A stretch of DNA of 10,657 nt from Dehalococcoidales bacterium (GCA_002690375.1 NZEH01000064.1:1-10657), one strand, 5' to 3'; positions 1-6,803 are shown, counted from the first letter of the stretch. Notes: a model not told the origin generated them from the letters alone. Made by a program: numbers and translations.

Positions 1-160
1 CCACAAATGTTGCCCCACGGACGACATTGATACCATCAACAGTAGTTGGGCCGGGCGGGCCGGCGGAGCCCAACGTCAATGTGAGCCCAGGCTCAGCGCA
101 ACCCACAAGCAGCAAACCTACCAGCAGGGTAAGAGTCGTGCCAAGCAATAGCCTCTTCAA
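1..160 (-). CDS. Lipoprotein N-terminus, TTG start, runs off the window
   Basis: An open frame of 53 codons starts at a TTG codon (158-160) and stays open to the window edge, so the C-terminus is missing. A strong Shine-Dalgarno, AAAGGAGG, sits five bases before the TTG, which decides the start. The translation begins M-K-R, then a hydrophobic stretch (residues 4-19) ending in the lipobox Leu-Val-Gly-Cys with the lipidated Cys at residue 21. This is a classic type II signal peptide for an exported, membrane-anchored lipoprotein. After the Cys there is a short Gly/Pro-rich linker (around residues 32-38, including GPPGP), then VDGINVVRG. The mature domain is not visible, so function cannot be named. 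It lies 53 nt downstream of the sugar dehydrogenase gene on the same strand with no obvious terminator between, so it may be the last gene of the heptose operon or start a neighbouring transcript. Confidence 0.72.
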   Translation of the reverse strand, partial: MKRLLLGTTLTLLVGLLLVGCAEPGLTLTLGSAGPPGPTTVDGINVVRGATFV

Positions 161-165
161 TTTTG

Positions 166-171
166 CCTCCT
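166..171 (-). promoter_or_regulatory. Ribosome binding site for the TTG-start lipoprotein
   Basis: AGGAGG on the minus strand, five bases upstream of the TTG at 158-160. It is one of the best Shine-Dalgarno matches in the window and is the main argument that the non-ATG lipoprotein gene is real. Confidence 0.75.
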
Positions 172-213
172 TTTGGGTGTTATGGCTAAATTTCCCTCAA
201 TAAGTAACCCTGT

Positions 214-1548
214 TCATAACCGATTTCTAAGTCCTATTGCTGAATAGGTTAGCTTAGCAGTAAATTCATCCCGGTCATAAACCCTCCAACAATCAAGGAT
301 AGCCGGGTTTTTCATCCGATTAACAAAATCCTCTGGCTTAAGTTTTTTAAATTCTGGCCAGGGTGTCGCCAAAATGCATAGGTCGGCACCACAAATGCAC
401 TCATCAATTGAATTGGCATATATAATCGACCCATCCAAAAGCTTTCTGGCGTTTTCCATACCCGCCGGGTCATAAACCATCACTTTTGCCCCTTGGTCCA
501 ATAATATCTTGGCCATTTCCACAGGAGCTGAGGCTTCAATAACATCGGTACCTGGCTTATAGGTTAAGCCGAGAATGGCAATATTTATCCCCTTCACTTC
601 CCCAAACTCTTGCTCTACCAAGTGAGCGATTCTAGCAGCTTGATCTTTGTTTACGGCGTCGGTTGCCTGAGATAGCCTAGCTCTACAGCCAAGTTTTTTG
701 GAAAAGGATAGAAATGCTTTATTGTCTCTGGGAAAGCACGGGCCGCCATAGCTAACCGCCCCACACAAATACTTGGTGCCTATCCTTGAATCTGCCCCAA
801 GTGCCTTGGTTACCAAGTCTACATTCCCACCCGGGATGTGCTCACATAATTCAGCTAAAGTATTAGCAAAGCTAATCTTCATGGTGACATAGGCATTAAG
901 AGCAATTTTAGCCAGCTCTGCATTGTCAATTGACATCCGGGCAATATAAGGTTGATTATTGCAGGTAATACGATGAATTTCAGCTAGGATTTCTCCAGCA
1001 CGAGGGTCTGATTCGCCAATAAGCACCATATCAGGGTTCGTAAAATCACGAATGACACTACCTAAGGCGATGAACTCCGGATTATAGCACAGTCCAAAGT
1101 CAACACTGCATTTCTTCCCTGATATCTGCTCGAGTAACGGCTTGATCACGCCTTCAGTAACTCCGGGCAGAACCGTGCTTGTTACCACCACCGTATGGAA
1201 AGAATCCTTATCCTTTAGCGCTCTAGCTATATTTTGGACTGCCACTTCAACATATTTTGTGGAAAAACCGCCATCACCCTCACTAGGAGTAGGCACTACA
1301 ATGAAGGTGACCTCAGAGTTTTCTATGGCATAGTTATAGTCATCTGTAGCCGAGAGGTGCCTCTGACACTTGGCCATTAACCCCCCTAGACCAGGCTCAT
1401 AGATGGGAGATCTTCCCCTATTGACAGCGTCAATAGTCGCCCGGTTCACATCCACCCCTATAACCTGGTAACCTTTAGAAGAAAAACAGGCCGCAGTGCA
1501 TAGTCCTAGCTTGCCTATACCTATAACTGAGATTCTATTTAAGGGCAT
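214..1548 (-). CDS. UDP-glucose/GDP-mannose dehydrogenase family nucleotide-sugar dehydrogenase
   Basis: A 444-residue NAD-dependent enzyme of the family that oxidises the primary alcohol of a nucleotide sugar to a uronic acid in two steps. The N-terminal Rossmann domain has the GIGKLG dinucleotide loop at residues 10-15 and an acidic end to the second strand (GVDVN). The central helix carries the conserved Lys214 and Asn218 (ELAKIALN). The catalytic Cys271 sits in GGPCFPRDN with Asp275 behind it. The C-terminal domain has the usual GLTYKPGTDVIEASAP segment. Length is normal for the family. The start is supported by GGGGGAAG just upstream and overlaps the last codons of the epimerase gene by 10 nt, implying translational coupling. 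UDP-glucose and GDP-mannose are the known family substrates. In this operon a GDP-heptose or its epimer is a possible alternative, but the sequence does not settle the substrate. Confidence 0.9.
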   Translation of the reverse strand: MPLNRISVIGIGKLGLCTAACFSSKGYQVIGVDVNRATIDAVNRGRSPIYEPGLGGLMAKCQRHLSATDDYNYAIENSEVTFIVVPTPSEGDGGFSTKYVEVAVQNIARALKDKDSFHTVVVTSTVLPGVTEGVIKPLLEQISGKKCSVDFGLCYNPEFIALGSVIRDFTNPDMVLIGESDPRAGEILAEIHRITCNNQPYIARMSIDNAELAKIALNAYVTMKISFANTLAELCEHIPGGNVDLVTKALGADSRIGTKYLCGAVSYGGPCFPRDNKAFLSFSKKLGCRARLSQATDAVNKDQAARIAHLVEQEFGEVKGINIAILGLTYKPGTDVIEASAPVEMAKILLDQGAKVMVYDPAGMENARKLLDGSIIYANSIDECICGADLCILATPWPEFKKLKPEDFVNRMKNPAILDCWRVYDRDEFTAKLTYSAIGLRNRL

Positions 1549-2558
1549 CCGTCTTCCCCCTTATTTTCTACTCGTAAGGTTCCTGCTTTTTCTTCCTCTC
1601 TATCTTTTTCAACCATCATTTTGATCCAGCGGTAGGTTCTGGCTAGACCTTCCTCTAAGCTTATTTGCGGTTCCCATCCCAGCACCTTCGTTACCAGGGT
1701 TAAATCGGCATTTCGCCCCTTAACCCCTTCTGGTGCCGAAAGGTCATAGGTCTTGGTTATCTTTTTGCCTGAGATTTTAGCTATAATATCAGACAGCCCA
1801 TCTATTGAAATCAGCCTGTCTGAGCCGATATTCAACGGCTCATCGTAGTCAGATTCCATTAGGGCTACTGTTCCTTTAACGCAATCATCAACGTAACAAA
1901 AGGAGCGAGTAGCCTTGCCATCACCCCATATCGGTATCGTATCCGAGTCCGAAGCCCCAACTACTTTTCGGCATAAAGCCGCCGGAGCTTTTTCCCGGCC
2001 ATCCTTATATGTCCCCTCAGGGCCATATATGTTGTGATACCTGGCAATTCTAACATCAAGCCCATAATCTTTCTGATACGCCTTGACCATCTCCTCGGTA
2101 TATAGCTTTTCCCAGCCGTAGGCTTCATTTGGGTCTGCCGGATAGGCATCTTCCTCCTTTAGCCCTGCCACATCAGGCTTTGTCTGTTTATAGTTGGGAT
2201 AGACGCAGGCGCTTGAGCTGAATAGAAATCTCTTGACCTTATTTCGCGCCGATGCCTCAAGCATGTAGGTATTTATTAGCACATTGTCATGCATCACATC
2301 AGCGAAAACTGACGTAATAAAGCCTATACCCCCCATATTGGCCGCCAGATTATAGACTTTATCAATCCCCTCTGTAGCCACAAGACAATTCTCCAGTTTT
2401 CGCAAATCTAACTGAAGTTTTTCGCTACAGTATATTCCATCAATATAATCGTCAAACTTTACATCGGCTACTCTAACGAAATACCCCTGTGAGTATAAAT
2501 ACCTCGCCAGGTGACTTCCGATAAATCCACCGCCACCAGTGACCAGTATTCGCTCCAT
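1539..2558 (-). CDS. GDP-mannose 3,5-epimerase-like SDR sugar epimerase
   Basis: An extended short-chain dehydrogenase/reductase of about 339 residues resembling plant-type GDP-mannose 3,5-epimerase. Numbered from the chosen start: NAD-binding TGGGGFIG at 7-14, NMGGIGF at 74-80, SSACVYP around Cys118, the Tyr147-x-x-x-Lys151 pair in YGWEK, HNIYGP at 175-180, and REKAPAA with Lys190. Cys118 and Lys190 match, in identity and in 72-residue spacing, the acid/base pair that inverts C5 and C3 in plant GME, so a true epimerase is likely rather than a simple 4-epimerase or dehydratase. A longer frame reaches an ATG at 2603. The start at 2556-2558 is preferred because AGGAG lies 8 nt upstream (2567-2571) and the Rossmann fold begins right after it. 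It follows the transaldolase by 89 nt and overlaps the dehydrogenase gene by 10 nt. Substrate could be GDP-mannose or the GDP-heptose made by the upstream genes. Confidence 0.88.
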   Translation of the reverse strand: MERILVTGGGGFIGSHLARYLYSQGYFVRVADVKFDDYIDGIYCSEKLQLDLRKLENCLVATEGIDKVYNLAANMGGIGFITSVFADVMHDNVLINTYMLEASARNKVKRFLFSSSACVYPNYKQTKPDVAGLKEEDAYPADPNEAYGWEKLYTEEMVKAYQKDYGLDVRIARYHNIYGPEGTYKDGREKAPAALCRKVVGASDSDTIPIWGDGKATRSFCYVDDCVKGTVALMESDYDEPLNIGSDRLISIDGLSDIIAKISGKKITKTYDLSAPEGVKGRNADLTLVTKVLGWEPQISLEEGLARTYRWIKMMVEKDREEEKAGTLRVENKGEDGCP

Positions 2559-2566
2559 TTTCATGT

Positions 2567-2571
2567 CTCCT
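2567..2571 (-). promoter_or_regulatory. Ribosome binding site that sets the epimerase start
   Basis: AGGAG on the minus strand, 8 nt before the ATG at 2556-2558 and only 2 nt before the ATG at 2562-2564. The spacing favours the former and argues against the more distant ATG at 2603, which has no comparable signal. Confidence 0.6.
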
Positions 2572-2647
2572 GTCATATTATTTCGCCAAACATTGGCCAA
2601 CACAGCTTATTTGGTGATATGTCATCTCTTATTATCCAAATAATGCT

Positions 2648-3349
2648 CTAACCACGAACACTGTGGTCCGTTCTCGCCTTCTCCATCATCTTCAGCGCCT
2701 TACGGGCATCATTTACAAATTGTCCTACCGTATCACGGGTGTATTTATGGTCTGACATCTTACCCAAGAATTGCGGCGGAATGGTGATAATATGCGCCCC
2801 GGCTATGGCGGCGCTCTGGACATCACCCACTGACCTAATACTGCCCACAATCAGCTTGCTTTTATATTTCCATCGCTCAAGCCACCAAACAAAGTTCTTG
2901 ATGACCTCGCTAGCATCACCACCCTCATCAGTCACCCTACCGGCAAAAATGCTTACATAGGTTGCTCCTGCCTTAGCGGCCAGCATTAGCTGATTCAAAG
3001 ATAGGGCTGCCGTAGCATTTACCATTATGCCTTTATTTTCCAGCTGCCTCATTACACCATAACAAGGAGTGCCGTCTTGGGTAATCTGGGGTATCTTAAC
3101 TACAATATTGGGTGCCCACGAGGCAAACTGATAAGCCTGAACTAACATCTCGTCAAGGTCATTGGTGGTAACCTCTACACTTACCGGTTTGGGGTCTACC
3201 AAAGTAGCTATTTTCTTTGCTCCGGTTTCAGCGTCATAAATACCATCGTTGAACATAATCGATGGATTGGTAGTCACCCCATCTATTATCCCCATATCAA
3301 GCCATTTCTTTACTTCAACAATGTTTGCCGAGTCAATAAAGATCTCCAT
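2648..3349 (-). CDS. Transaldolase, TalC/fructose-6-phosphate aldolase type
   Basis: A 233-residue class I aldolase of the small transaldolase family (single TIM barrel, cytosolic). Signature segments run in order: FIDSAN with Asp6, TTNPS with Asn28, NIVVKIP with the Schiff-base Lys85, NAT (111-113), and YVSIFAGRV. Family knowledge separates true transaldolases from E. coli FSA by Glu versus Gln at position 59 and Phe versus Tyr at the FSA 131 position. Here these are Glu59 and Phe135, which favours transaldolase: it would exchange a dihydroxyacetone unit and could make sedoheptulose 7-phosphate from fructose 6-phosphate and erythrose 4-phosphate. That product is the substrate of GmhA two genes upstream, so the gene probably supplies the pathway. 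Its start overlaps the end of gmhB by 40 nt and has AAAGGAT in front of it. Confidence 0.9.
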   Translation of the reverse strand: MEIFIDSANIVEVKKWLDMGIIDGVTTNPSIMFNDGIYDAETGAKKIATLVDPKPVSVEVTTNDLDEMLVQAYQFASWAPNIVVKIPQITQDGTPCYGVMRQLENKGIMVNATAALSLNQLMLAAKAGATYVSIFAGRVTDEGGDASEVIKNFVWWLERWKYKSKLIVGSIRSVGDVQSAAIAGAHIITIPPQFLGKMSDHKYTRDTVGQFVNDARKALKMMEKARTDHSVRG

Positions 3350-3945
3350 GGTTCATCCTTTCTCAATATAATTTTAGCCGCCTTGTCCAAGTCTGAGGTA
3401 ATGCCATCAGGCCTGGCCTTTTCTTCATCCATCAGATGGCAAAGTTCACACTTTACCTTGCCCAACAGTATAGTCCGGCATCCGGCCGCTGCCCCAGCCT
3501 TAACATCAGTGAGATTGTCGCCTATCATCCAGGACTCGGCTAAATCTATGCCCATATCTTCGGCTGCCCGAAGGAGCAACCCCGGCGCAGGCTTACGGCA
3601 GTCACAGCTAGCTTTAAGTCTGTCAACCTTTGCCTTGGGGTGATGGAAGCAGTAGTATTCGCCGTCAAGGGAAGCTCCTTCCTTGGCCAGTTCTTGCTTC
3701 ATCTTCTCTTTAATTTCGTCAAAGGTTTCCCAAGATAGATGCCCTTTGGCAATCCCCGGCTGATTTGATATCAGGATCGCCTTATAGCCAGCCGCATGCA
3801 ACCTTTTAATAGCTTCACCAACCCCAGGAAGCAGCCTAAACTGCTCCATCGCAAACGGGGAATCGATTATTCCCGCTTCCTGGTGATAGACAAGCTCATT
3901 TATTACCCCATCCCTATCAAGAAATACTGCCTTCACCTTACCCAT
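3310..3945 (-). CDS. gmhB: D,D-heptose 1,7-bisphosphate 7-phosphatase (GmhB, HAD family)
   Basis: A 211-residue HAD phosphatase that removes the 7-phosphate of D-glycero-manno-heptose 1,7-bisphosphate. Motif I is FLDRDGVIN with nucleophile Asp10 and acid/base Asp12. Motif II Ser60-Asn61 sits in LISNQPGI, Lys118 is in CRKPAP, and motif III is GDNLTDV with Asp143. The zinc-binding pattern Cys99-x-His101 ... Cys114-x-Cys116 has the same spacing as in E. coli GmhB and marks the GmhB/HisB-N subgroup. The frame is about 20 residues longer than typical, with the extension at the C-terminus overlapping the transaldolase start by 40 nt. The start overlaps the SemiSWEET stop by 13 nt and follows an AAGGA motif. 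HisB-type histidinol phosphatase is the alternative, but the heptose neighbours argue against it. Anomer preference (alpha for the GDP route) is inferred from context. Confidence 0.9.
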   Translation of the reverse strand: MGKVKAVFLDRDGVINELVYHQEAGIIDSPFAMEQFRLLPGVGEAIKRLHAAGYKAILISNQPGIAKGHLSWETFDEIKEKMKQELAKEGASLDGEYYCFHHPKAKVDRLKASCDCRKPAPGLLLRAAEDMGIDLAESWMIGDNLTDVKAGAAAGCRTILLGKVKCELCHLMDEEKARPDGITSDLDKAAKIILRKDEPWRSLLTRQTLLK

Positions 3946-4205
3946 ACTTTCCTTCTCCCATAGTAGATATATGCTGCTATAGCTATAGCCAGGATTAGGA
4001 CGCCAATGATGTTGGCACTGATAATAATGGTATCTCCTAGGTGAAAGCCATATAAAGCCCAGAGCGACATACCAATACTAAACTGGACGAATGTAGGCAG
4101 ACTGACGTCTCTTACTGATTTGGTGCGAAGCATCTTAATAATCTGGGGCACAAAGCCAAAGGTGGTAAGCAGGGCCGCCACGGCACCAACAAGATACCAC
4201 GTCAT
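3933..4205 (-). CDS. SemiSWEET-type (PQ-loop) small sugar transporter
   Basis: A 90-residue integral membrane protein with three hydrophobic segments (about 4-20, 38-55, 59-81), the size and layout of a bacterial SemiSWEET, which dimerises to make a sugar pore. The PQ motif is FVPQI at 18-22, followed by a charged loop (RTKSVRDVS). Trp49 (LWALYG) and Asn65 (SANIIG) match the pocket Trp and Asn that contact sugar in characterised SemiSWEETs. Its ATG shares an ATGA overlap with the gmhA stop, and GAGGAGG precedes it by 7 nt, so it is well translated and coupled to gmhA. Positively charged ends (RRKVWVR) fit a cytoplasmic C-terminus. SemiSWEETs move neutral mono- or disaccharides down a gradient; what this one carries in a heptose operon is not evident. 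Confidence 0.88.
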   Translation of the reverse strand: MTWYLVGAVAALLTTFGFVPQIIKMLRTKSVRDVSLPTFVQFSIGMSLWALYGFHLGDTIIISANIIGVLILAIAIAAYIYYGRRKVWVR

Positions 4206-4807
4206 GGTTTAGCCTCCTCTATCTTCTGTCTTAAACAAGAGCAGATTAGGTGCTCCAGCGCCAAGTGGAATGACTCCACCTGAGGAGTGGAATTTATGGG
4301 GACGTTAATACAAACATCGGCCACCTGTTTCATTGGGCCACCATCAAAGCCAGAAAACCCTATCGTCTTGCCTCCCTTGTCCTTAGCATAGTTCATTGCC
4401 CTTAGCAGGTTCTGCGACCAAAGACCAGCCTTATCCTTGCCGGCACCACCGTGAACACTTAGGCAAACAAGGACATCCCCGGCCTCAAAATATCCTTTAA
4501 GCTGCTCATAAAAAAGGCTATCAAAGCCTTCGTCATTTGTAAGTGCGCTTATAAGGGGAGTATTATCGTTAAGACAATGAACCTTAAACCTTTTCTTCTC
4601 ATCTACGATAGTTGTCTTAGCTAAATCGCAGGCAAAATGGGTAGCCGTAGAGGCTGAGCCGCCATTACCGCAGGTGAAGACCTGAGTACCGTTTTGCCAA
4701 GCCTCAAAAAGAAGATCAATAGCTTTGTCTATATCGGCTACTGAGATGGCTTCAGTAACTGCTCTTATTTCGGAGAGGTAATTTTGGATAAAATCTTTAT
4801 GTGACAT
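4202..4807 (-). CDS. gmhA: Sedoheptulose 7-phosphate isomerase (GmhA, SIS domain)
   Basis: A 201-residue single SIS-domain protein, the usual GmhA length. GmhA converts sedoheptulose 7-phosphate to D-glycero-D-manno-heptose 7-phosphate in the cytosol. The phosphate-binding loop CGNGGSAS is at 46-53, a second loop SVHGGAG follows the central strand, and the C-terminal helix ends VESFHLALEH. Aligning by motif with E. coli GmhA, the zinc/catalytic set His61, Glu65, Gln172, His180 becomes His57, Asp61, Glu178, His186: both histidines are kept while two ligands differ. DiaA-like non-catalytic SIS proteins are the alternative, but hddA, gmhB and hddC alongside make the isomerase far more likely. 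A 60-nt gap separates it from hddA, and the stop overlaps the SemiSWEET start (ATGA). The Shine-Dalgarno for this start is weak. Confidence 0.88.
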   Translation of the reverse strand: MSHKDFIQNYLSEIRAVTEAISVADIDKAIDLLFEAWQNGTQVFTCGNGGSASTATHFACDLAKTTIVDEKKRFKVHCLNDNTPLISALTNDEGFDSLFYEQLKGYFEAGDVLVCLSVHGGAGKDKAGLWSQNLLRAMNYAKDKGGKTIGFSGFDGGPMKQVADVCINVPINSTPQVESFHLALEHLICSCLRQKIEEAKP

Positions 4808-4867
4808 TGTTTGCCAATTCCTAAGCTTTTAATCCCTTTACTAAAACGACCATCTTTTTCACTTGAA

Positions 4868-5854
4868 TTAAGCATTAACCAGTATCTTAGCACCATCAAA
4901 GTCAAAACAAAAACGTTCCCATCTTAGGCCCATCTTCTGCATAGTTTCTACTAATCGGGGTTTGTCGCGATTAGCGCTGTAAAACATAAGGAATCCCCCA
5001 CCACCAGCGCCGATTAGCTTACCGCCGACAGCACCATTCTTTCGGGCCACTTCATAGCATTCATCAATAAAGGGGTCAGACATCCCCCGGGAACGCTTCT
5101 TCTTGGTTTCCCAGTGAACATGGAGAAGTTCTCCAAGCATGTCTACCTGTCCCTTCTCTAGATATTTCCTCGTTTCTAAACCTATATCCCTGATTTGGTG
5201 GAGGTTAGCAGTCATTTCTGGGTTGTCCTGTTTGCACTTCTCGTCCTGATCACAGAGCATTTCTGAAGCGCTCCTCTCCTTGCCAGTAAAGAACAAAAGA
5301 AGATTGTCTTCCAGTTGCTCTAACGCCTGATGTGAGATTCGTAGCGGTTCTACTAGGACTTCACCATTTTGATTAAAGGTGAGGCAGGTAAGGCCGCCAA
5401 AGGCGGCCAAGTATTGATCCTGTTTGCCGATAGGCTCGCCGAGGAGATCTATTTCAATATGGCATGCCTGCGTAGCCAGTTGCTTTTGCGATACAAAATC
5501 TCTGGCATATGTATGAAGAGCATTGAGAAGAGCCACCGTGAAACTAGAAGATGTGCCCAGTCCGCAGTTGGCCGGAACATCGGCTGCCGAATGAAGTTCA
5601 ATACCCTTTTCGAGACCAGTAAGCTCAAGGGCTGCCCGGAAGATACGGTGTTTTATATCAGCCACATTGTTTCGGACCTCTGTTTGAGAATAGCTAAGGC
5701 GGATACTATCATAAAACCTTTTGCTAGCCAGAATAGTGCAGTACTTATCAATTGCCCCAGCGATTAAAAAGCCACCGTGTTTGGAGTAGTAAGACTTTAG
5801 GTCAGTTCCTCCACCACCGAGCGTTATTCTGGTCGGTGCTCTGGAGAGTATCAT
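4868..5854 (-). CDS. hddA: D-glycero-alpha-D-manno-heptose 7-phosphate kinase (HddA, GHMP family)
   Basis: A 328-residue GHMP kinase that transfers phosphate from ATP to the anomeric position of heptose 7-phosphate, giving the 1,7-bisphosphate. The sugar-binding N-terminus reads RAPTRITLGGGGTD (5-18), typical of HddA and fucokinase-like enzymes. The nucleotide loop is PANCGLGTSSSF (94-105). The catalytic-base region GKQDQY at 143-148 supplies Asp146, and GHMP motif 3 is KLIGAGGGGF at 279-288. The kinase is followed by gmhA and gmhB, and preceded by hddC with an ATGA stop/start overlap (5851-5854), an AAGGGG site lying inside hddC. L-fucose or other sugar 1-kinases share this fold, but the gene set identifies the heptose role. 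Confidence 0.92.
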   Translation of the reverse strand: MILSRAPTRITLGGGGTDLKSYYSKHGGFLIAGAIDKYCTILASKRFYDSIRLSYSQTEVRNNVADIKHRIFRAALELTGLEKGIELHSAADVPANCGLGTSSSFTVALLNALHTYARDFVSQKQLATQACHIEIDLLGEPIGKQDQYLAAFGGLTCLTFNQNGEVLVEPLRISHQALEQLEDNLLLFFTGKERSASEMLCDQDEKCKQDNPEMTANLHQIRDIGLETRKYLEKGQVDMLGELLHVHWETKKKRSRGMSDPFIDECYEVARKNGAVGGKLIGAGGGGFLMFYSANRDKPRLVETMQKMGLRWERFCFDFDGAKILVNA

Positions 5855-6543
5855 TCCGTCCCCTTCATATACCCCCTAAACTCCTTGAGTCCCTGAGGCG
5901 AACCTATCTCATAAAAGCGTTCCTTGACTTCAAAAGCGAGAAGCTCCTTCCTCTCAATTAGTTTAAGAAAGAGGTCATCTAAAGAATAGGACTGGTTTTC
6001 TGGTATAAGCCCAAGGGCTTCCTTCTTAAAGATATTCGCCCCGTATTCAATGTAGGCCATGTCATCAGTCCTTTGGCTCTGGCTAAACTTCTTAACCAGA
6101 TTCCCTTCAATCGCTGTATTACTTCTACCATAGCGGTTGTAGTTTTTATAAACTGTCATCAGGGCCAGCTTGTTTTGGGATTCAAAATAAGACATGGCAC
6201 GATTAAAGTCTACGAACAAATATGAGTCACCATACATGGTAAAGAATACCTCATCCAGCAGGGCTTCAGCTTTCTTAAGCGCTCCGGCAGTGCCCAAGGG
6301 TTTGCTCTCAGCGCTATATCTAATATTCATCTCGTACTTGCTCCCATCCCCAACGTGCCTTTTTATTTGCTCTCCCATATGGCCGAGGCATAAGACTATA
6401 TTCTTTATCCCTCCTCTTTGGAGCAGTTCCAGTTGATACCCAAGAAAGGGTTTTCCCTGGATCTCTACCATAGACTTGGGCTGATTCCTAGTTAAACCTT
6501 TCAGCCTTGTTGCTAGTCCCCCAGCCAGTATTGCTACCTGCAT
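5851..6543 (-). CDS. hddC: D-glycero-alpha-D-manno-heptose 1-phosphate guanylyltransferase (HddC-like)
   Basis: A 230-residue nucleotidyltransferase of the NTP_transferase family (Rossmann-like, cytosolic) that joins a sugar 1-phosphate to NTP. The signature loop is LAGGLATRLKGLT at 6-18, followed by the conserved Lys23 in QPKSM. KPLGTAGAL at 81-89 and the metal-binding Asp106 in YGDS complete the active site, and the C-terminal half ends YEIGSPQGL. The length fits HddC rather than a full mannose-1-phosphate guanylyltransferase with a C-terminal beta-helix. In the GDP-heptose route it would make GDP-D-glycero-alpha-D-manno-heptose. The nucleotide (GTP) is inferred from the alpha-type kinase HddA beside it; sequence alone does not exclude another base. 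It starts 5 nt after the XRE gene stops and is coupled to hddA by ATGA. Its own Shine-Dalgarno is poor (AATAGGC), suggesting translation is linked to the regulator gene. Confidence 0.87.
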   Translation of the reverse strand: MQVAILAGGLATRLKGLTRNQPKSMVEIQGKPFLGYQLELLQRGGIKNIVLCLGHMGEQIKRHVGDGSKYEMNIRYSAESKPLGTAGALKKAEALLDEVFFTMYGDSYLFVDFNRAMSYFESQNKLALMTVYKNYNRYGRSNTAIEGNLVKKFSQSQRTDDMAYIEYGANIFKKEALGLIPENQSYSLDDLFLKLIERKELLAFEVKERFYEIGSPQGLKEFRGYMKGTE

Positions 6544-6548
6544 GCCTA

Positions 6549-6749
6549 TTACTCATCACCGATTCCGACTTTTTGGAAAAGGATCTGAAGCACTCTGCGG
6601 GAATGACGAGCGGGCTTTGCTCCTTTTCCCTCCCGGCGCTGCACTGTGGAGAGACTAACATCTAACTCTCGCGCCAAGTCTTCCTGCGCCCAGTTCATCT
6701 CTCCGCGCAGTTGTCTAACCTTTGCCTTAAACTTTTCCGTATATTCCAT
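6549..6749 (-). CDS. Small XRE-type helix-turn-helix regulator heading the heptose operon
   Basis: A 66-residue, basic, single-domain protein. Residues 21-40 form a clear helix-turn-helix: AQEDLARELDVS followed by the recognition helix SLSTVQRRE. This resembles the XRE/Cro group but lacks any extra sensor or dimer domain. The ATG at 6747-6749 is the first gene downstream of the strong promoter, and its stop lies only 5 nt before hddC, so it is cotranscribed with the pathway. No Shine-Dalgarno is visible before the ATG. An inverted repeat (6756-6774) lies 7 nt upstream of the start, in the expected place for an autoregulatory operator. The inferred role is local repression or tuning of the heptose operon; a plasmid- or toxin-type antitoxin is unlikely because no toxin partner is present. 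Confidence 0.82.
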   Translation of the reverse strand: MEYTEKFKAKVRQLRGEMNWAQEDLARELDVSLSTVQRREGKGAKPARHSRRVLQILFQKVGIGDE

Positions 6750-6755
6750 AAGCTA

Positions 6756-6774
6756 TGTTAAACAATGTTTTACA
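6756..6774. promoter_or_regulatory. Inverted repeat, candidate operator for the XRE regulator
   Basis: TGTTAAACA and TGTTTTACA flank a single A and match as an inverted repeat in 8 of 9 positions. It lies between the predicted transcription start (about 6788) and the XRE start codon. Its position and dyad symmetry fit a homodimeric HTH binding site, which would block elongation or initiation. Binding is inferred, not shown. Confidence 0.5.
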
Positions 6775-6790
6775 TTACTTTTTATGCAAA

Positions 6791-6803
6791 GACTATTATA
6801 GTC
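6791..6803. promoter_or_regulatory. Perfect palindrome covering the operon -10 box
   Basis: GACTAT-T-ATAGTC is a 6-bp perfect inverted repeat with one central base. It contains the -10 hexamer of the heptose operon promoter. A protein bound here would occlude RNA polymerase, making it a second candidate operator; part of the symmetry may simply come from the TATAAT box. Confidence 0.4.

Noticed and set aside
2559..2603. Upstream ATG at 2603 as the epimerase start
   Set aside because: The extra 15 residues precede the Rossmann strand, lack homology features and have no Shine-Dalgarno, while the ATG at 2556-2558 has AGGAG at 8 nt.
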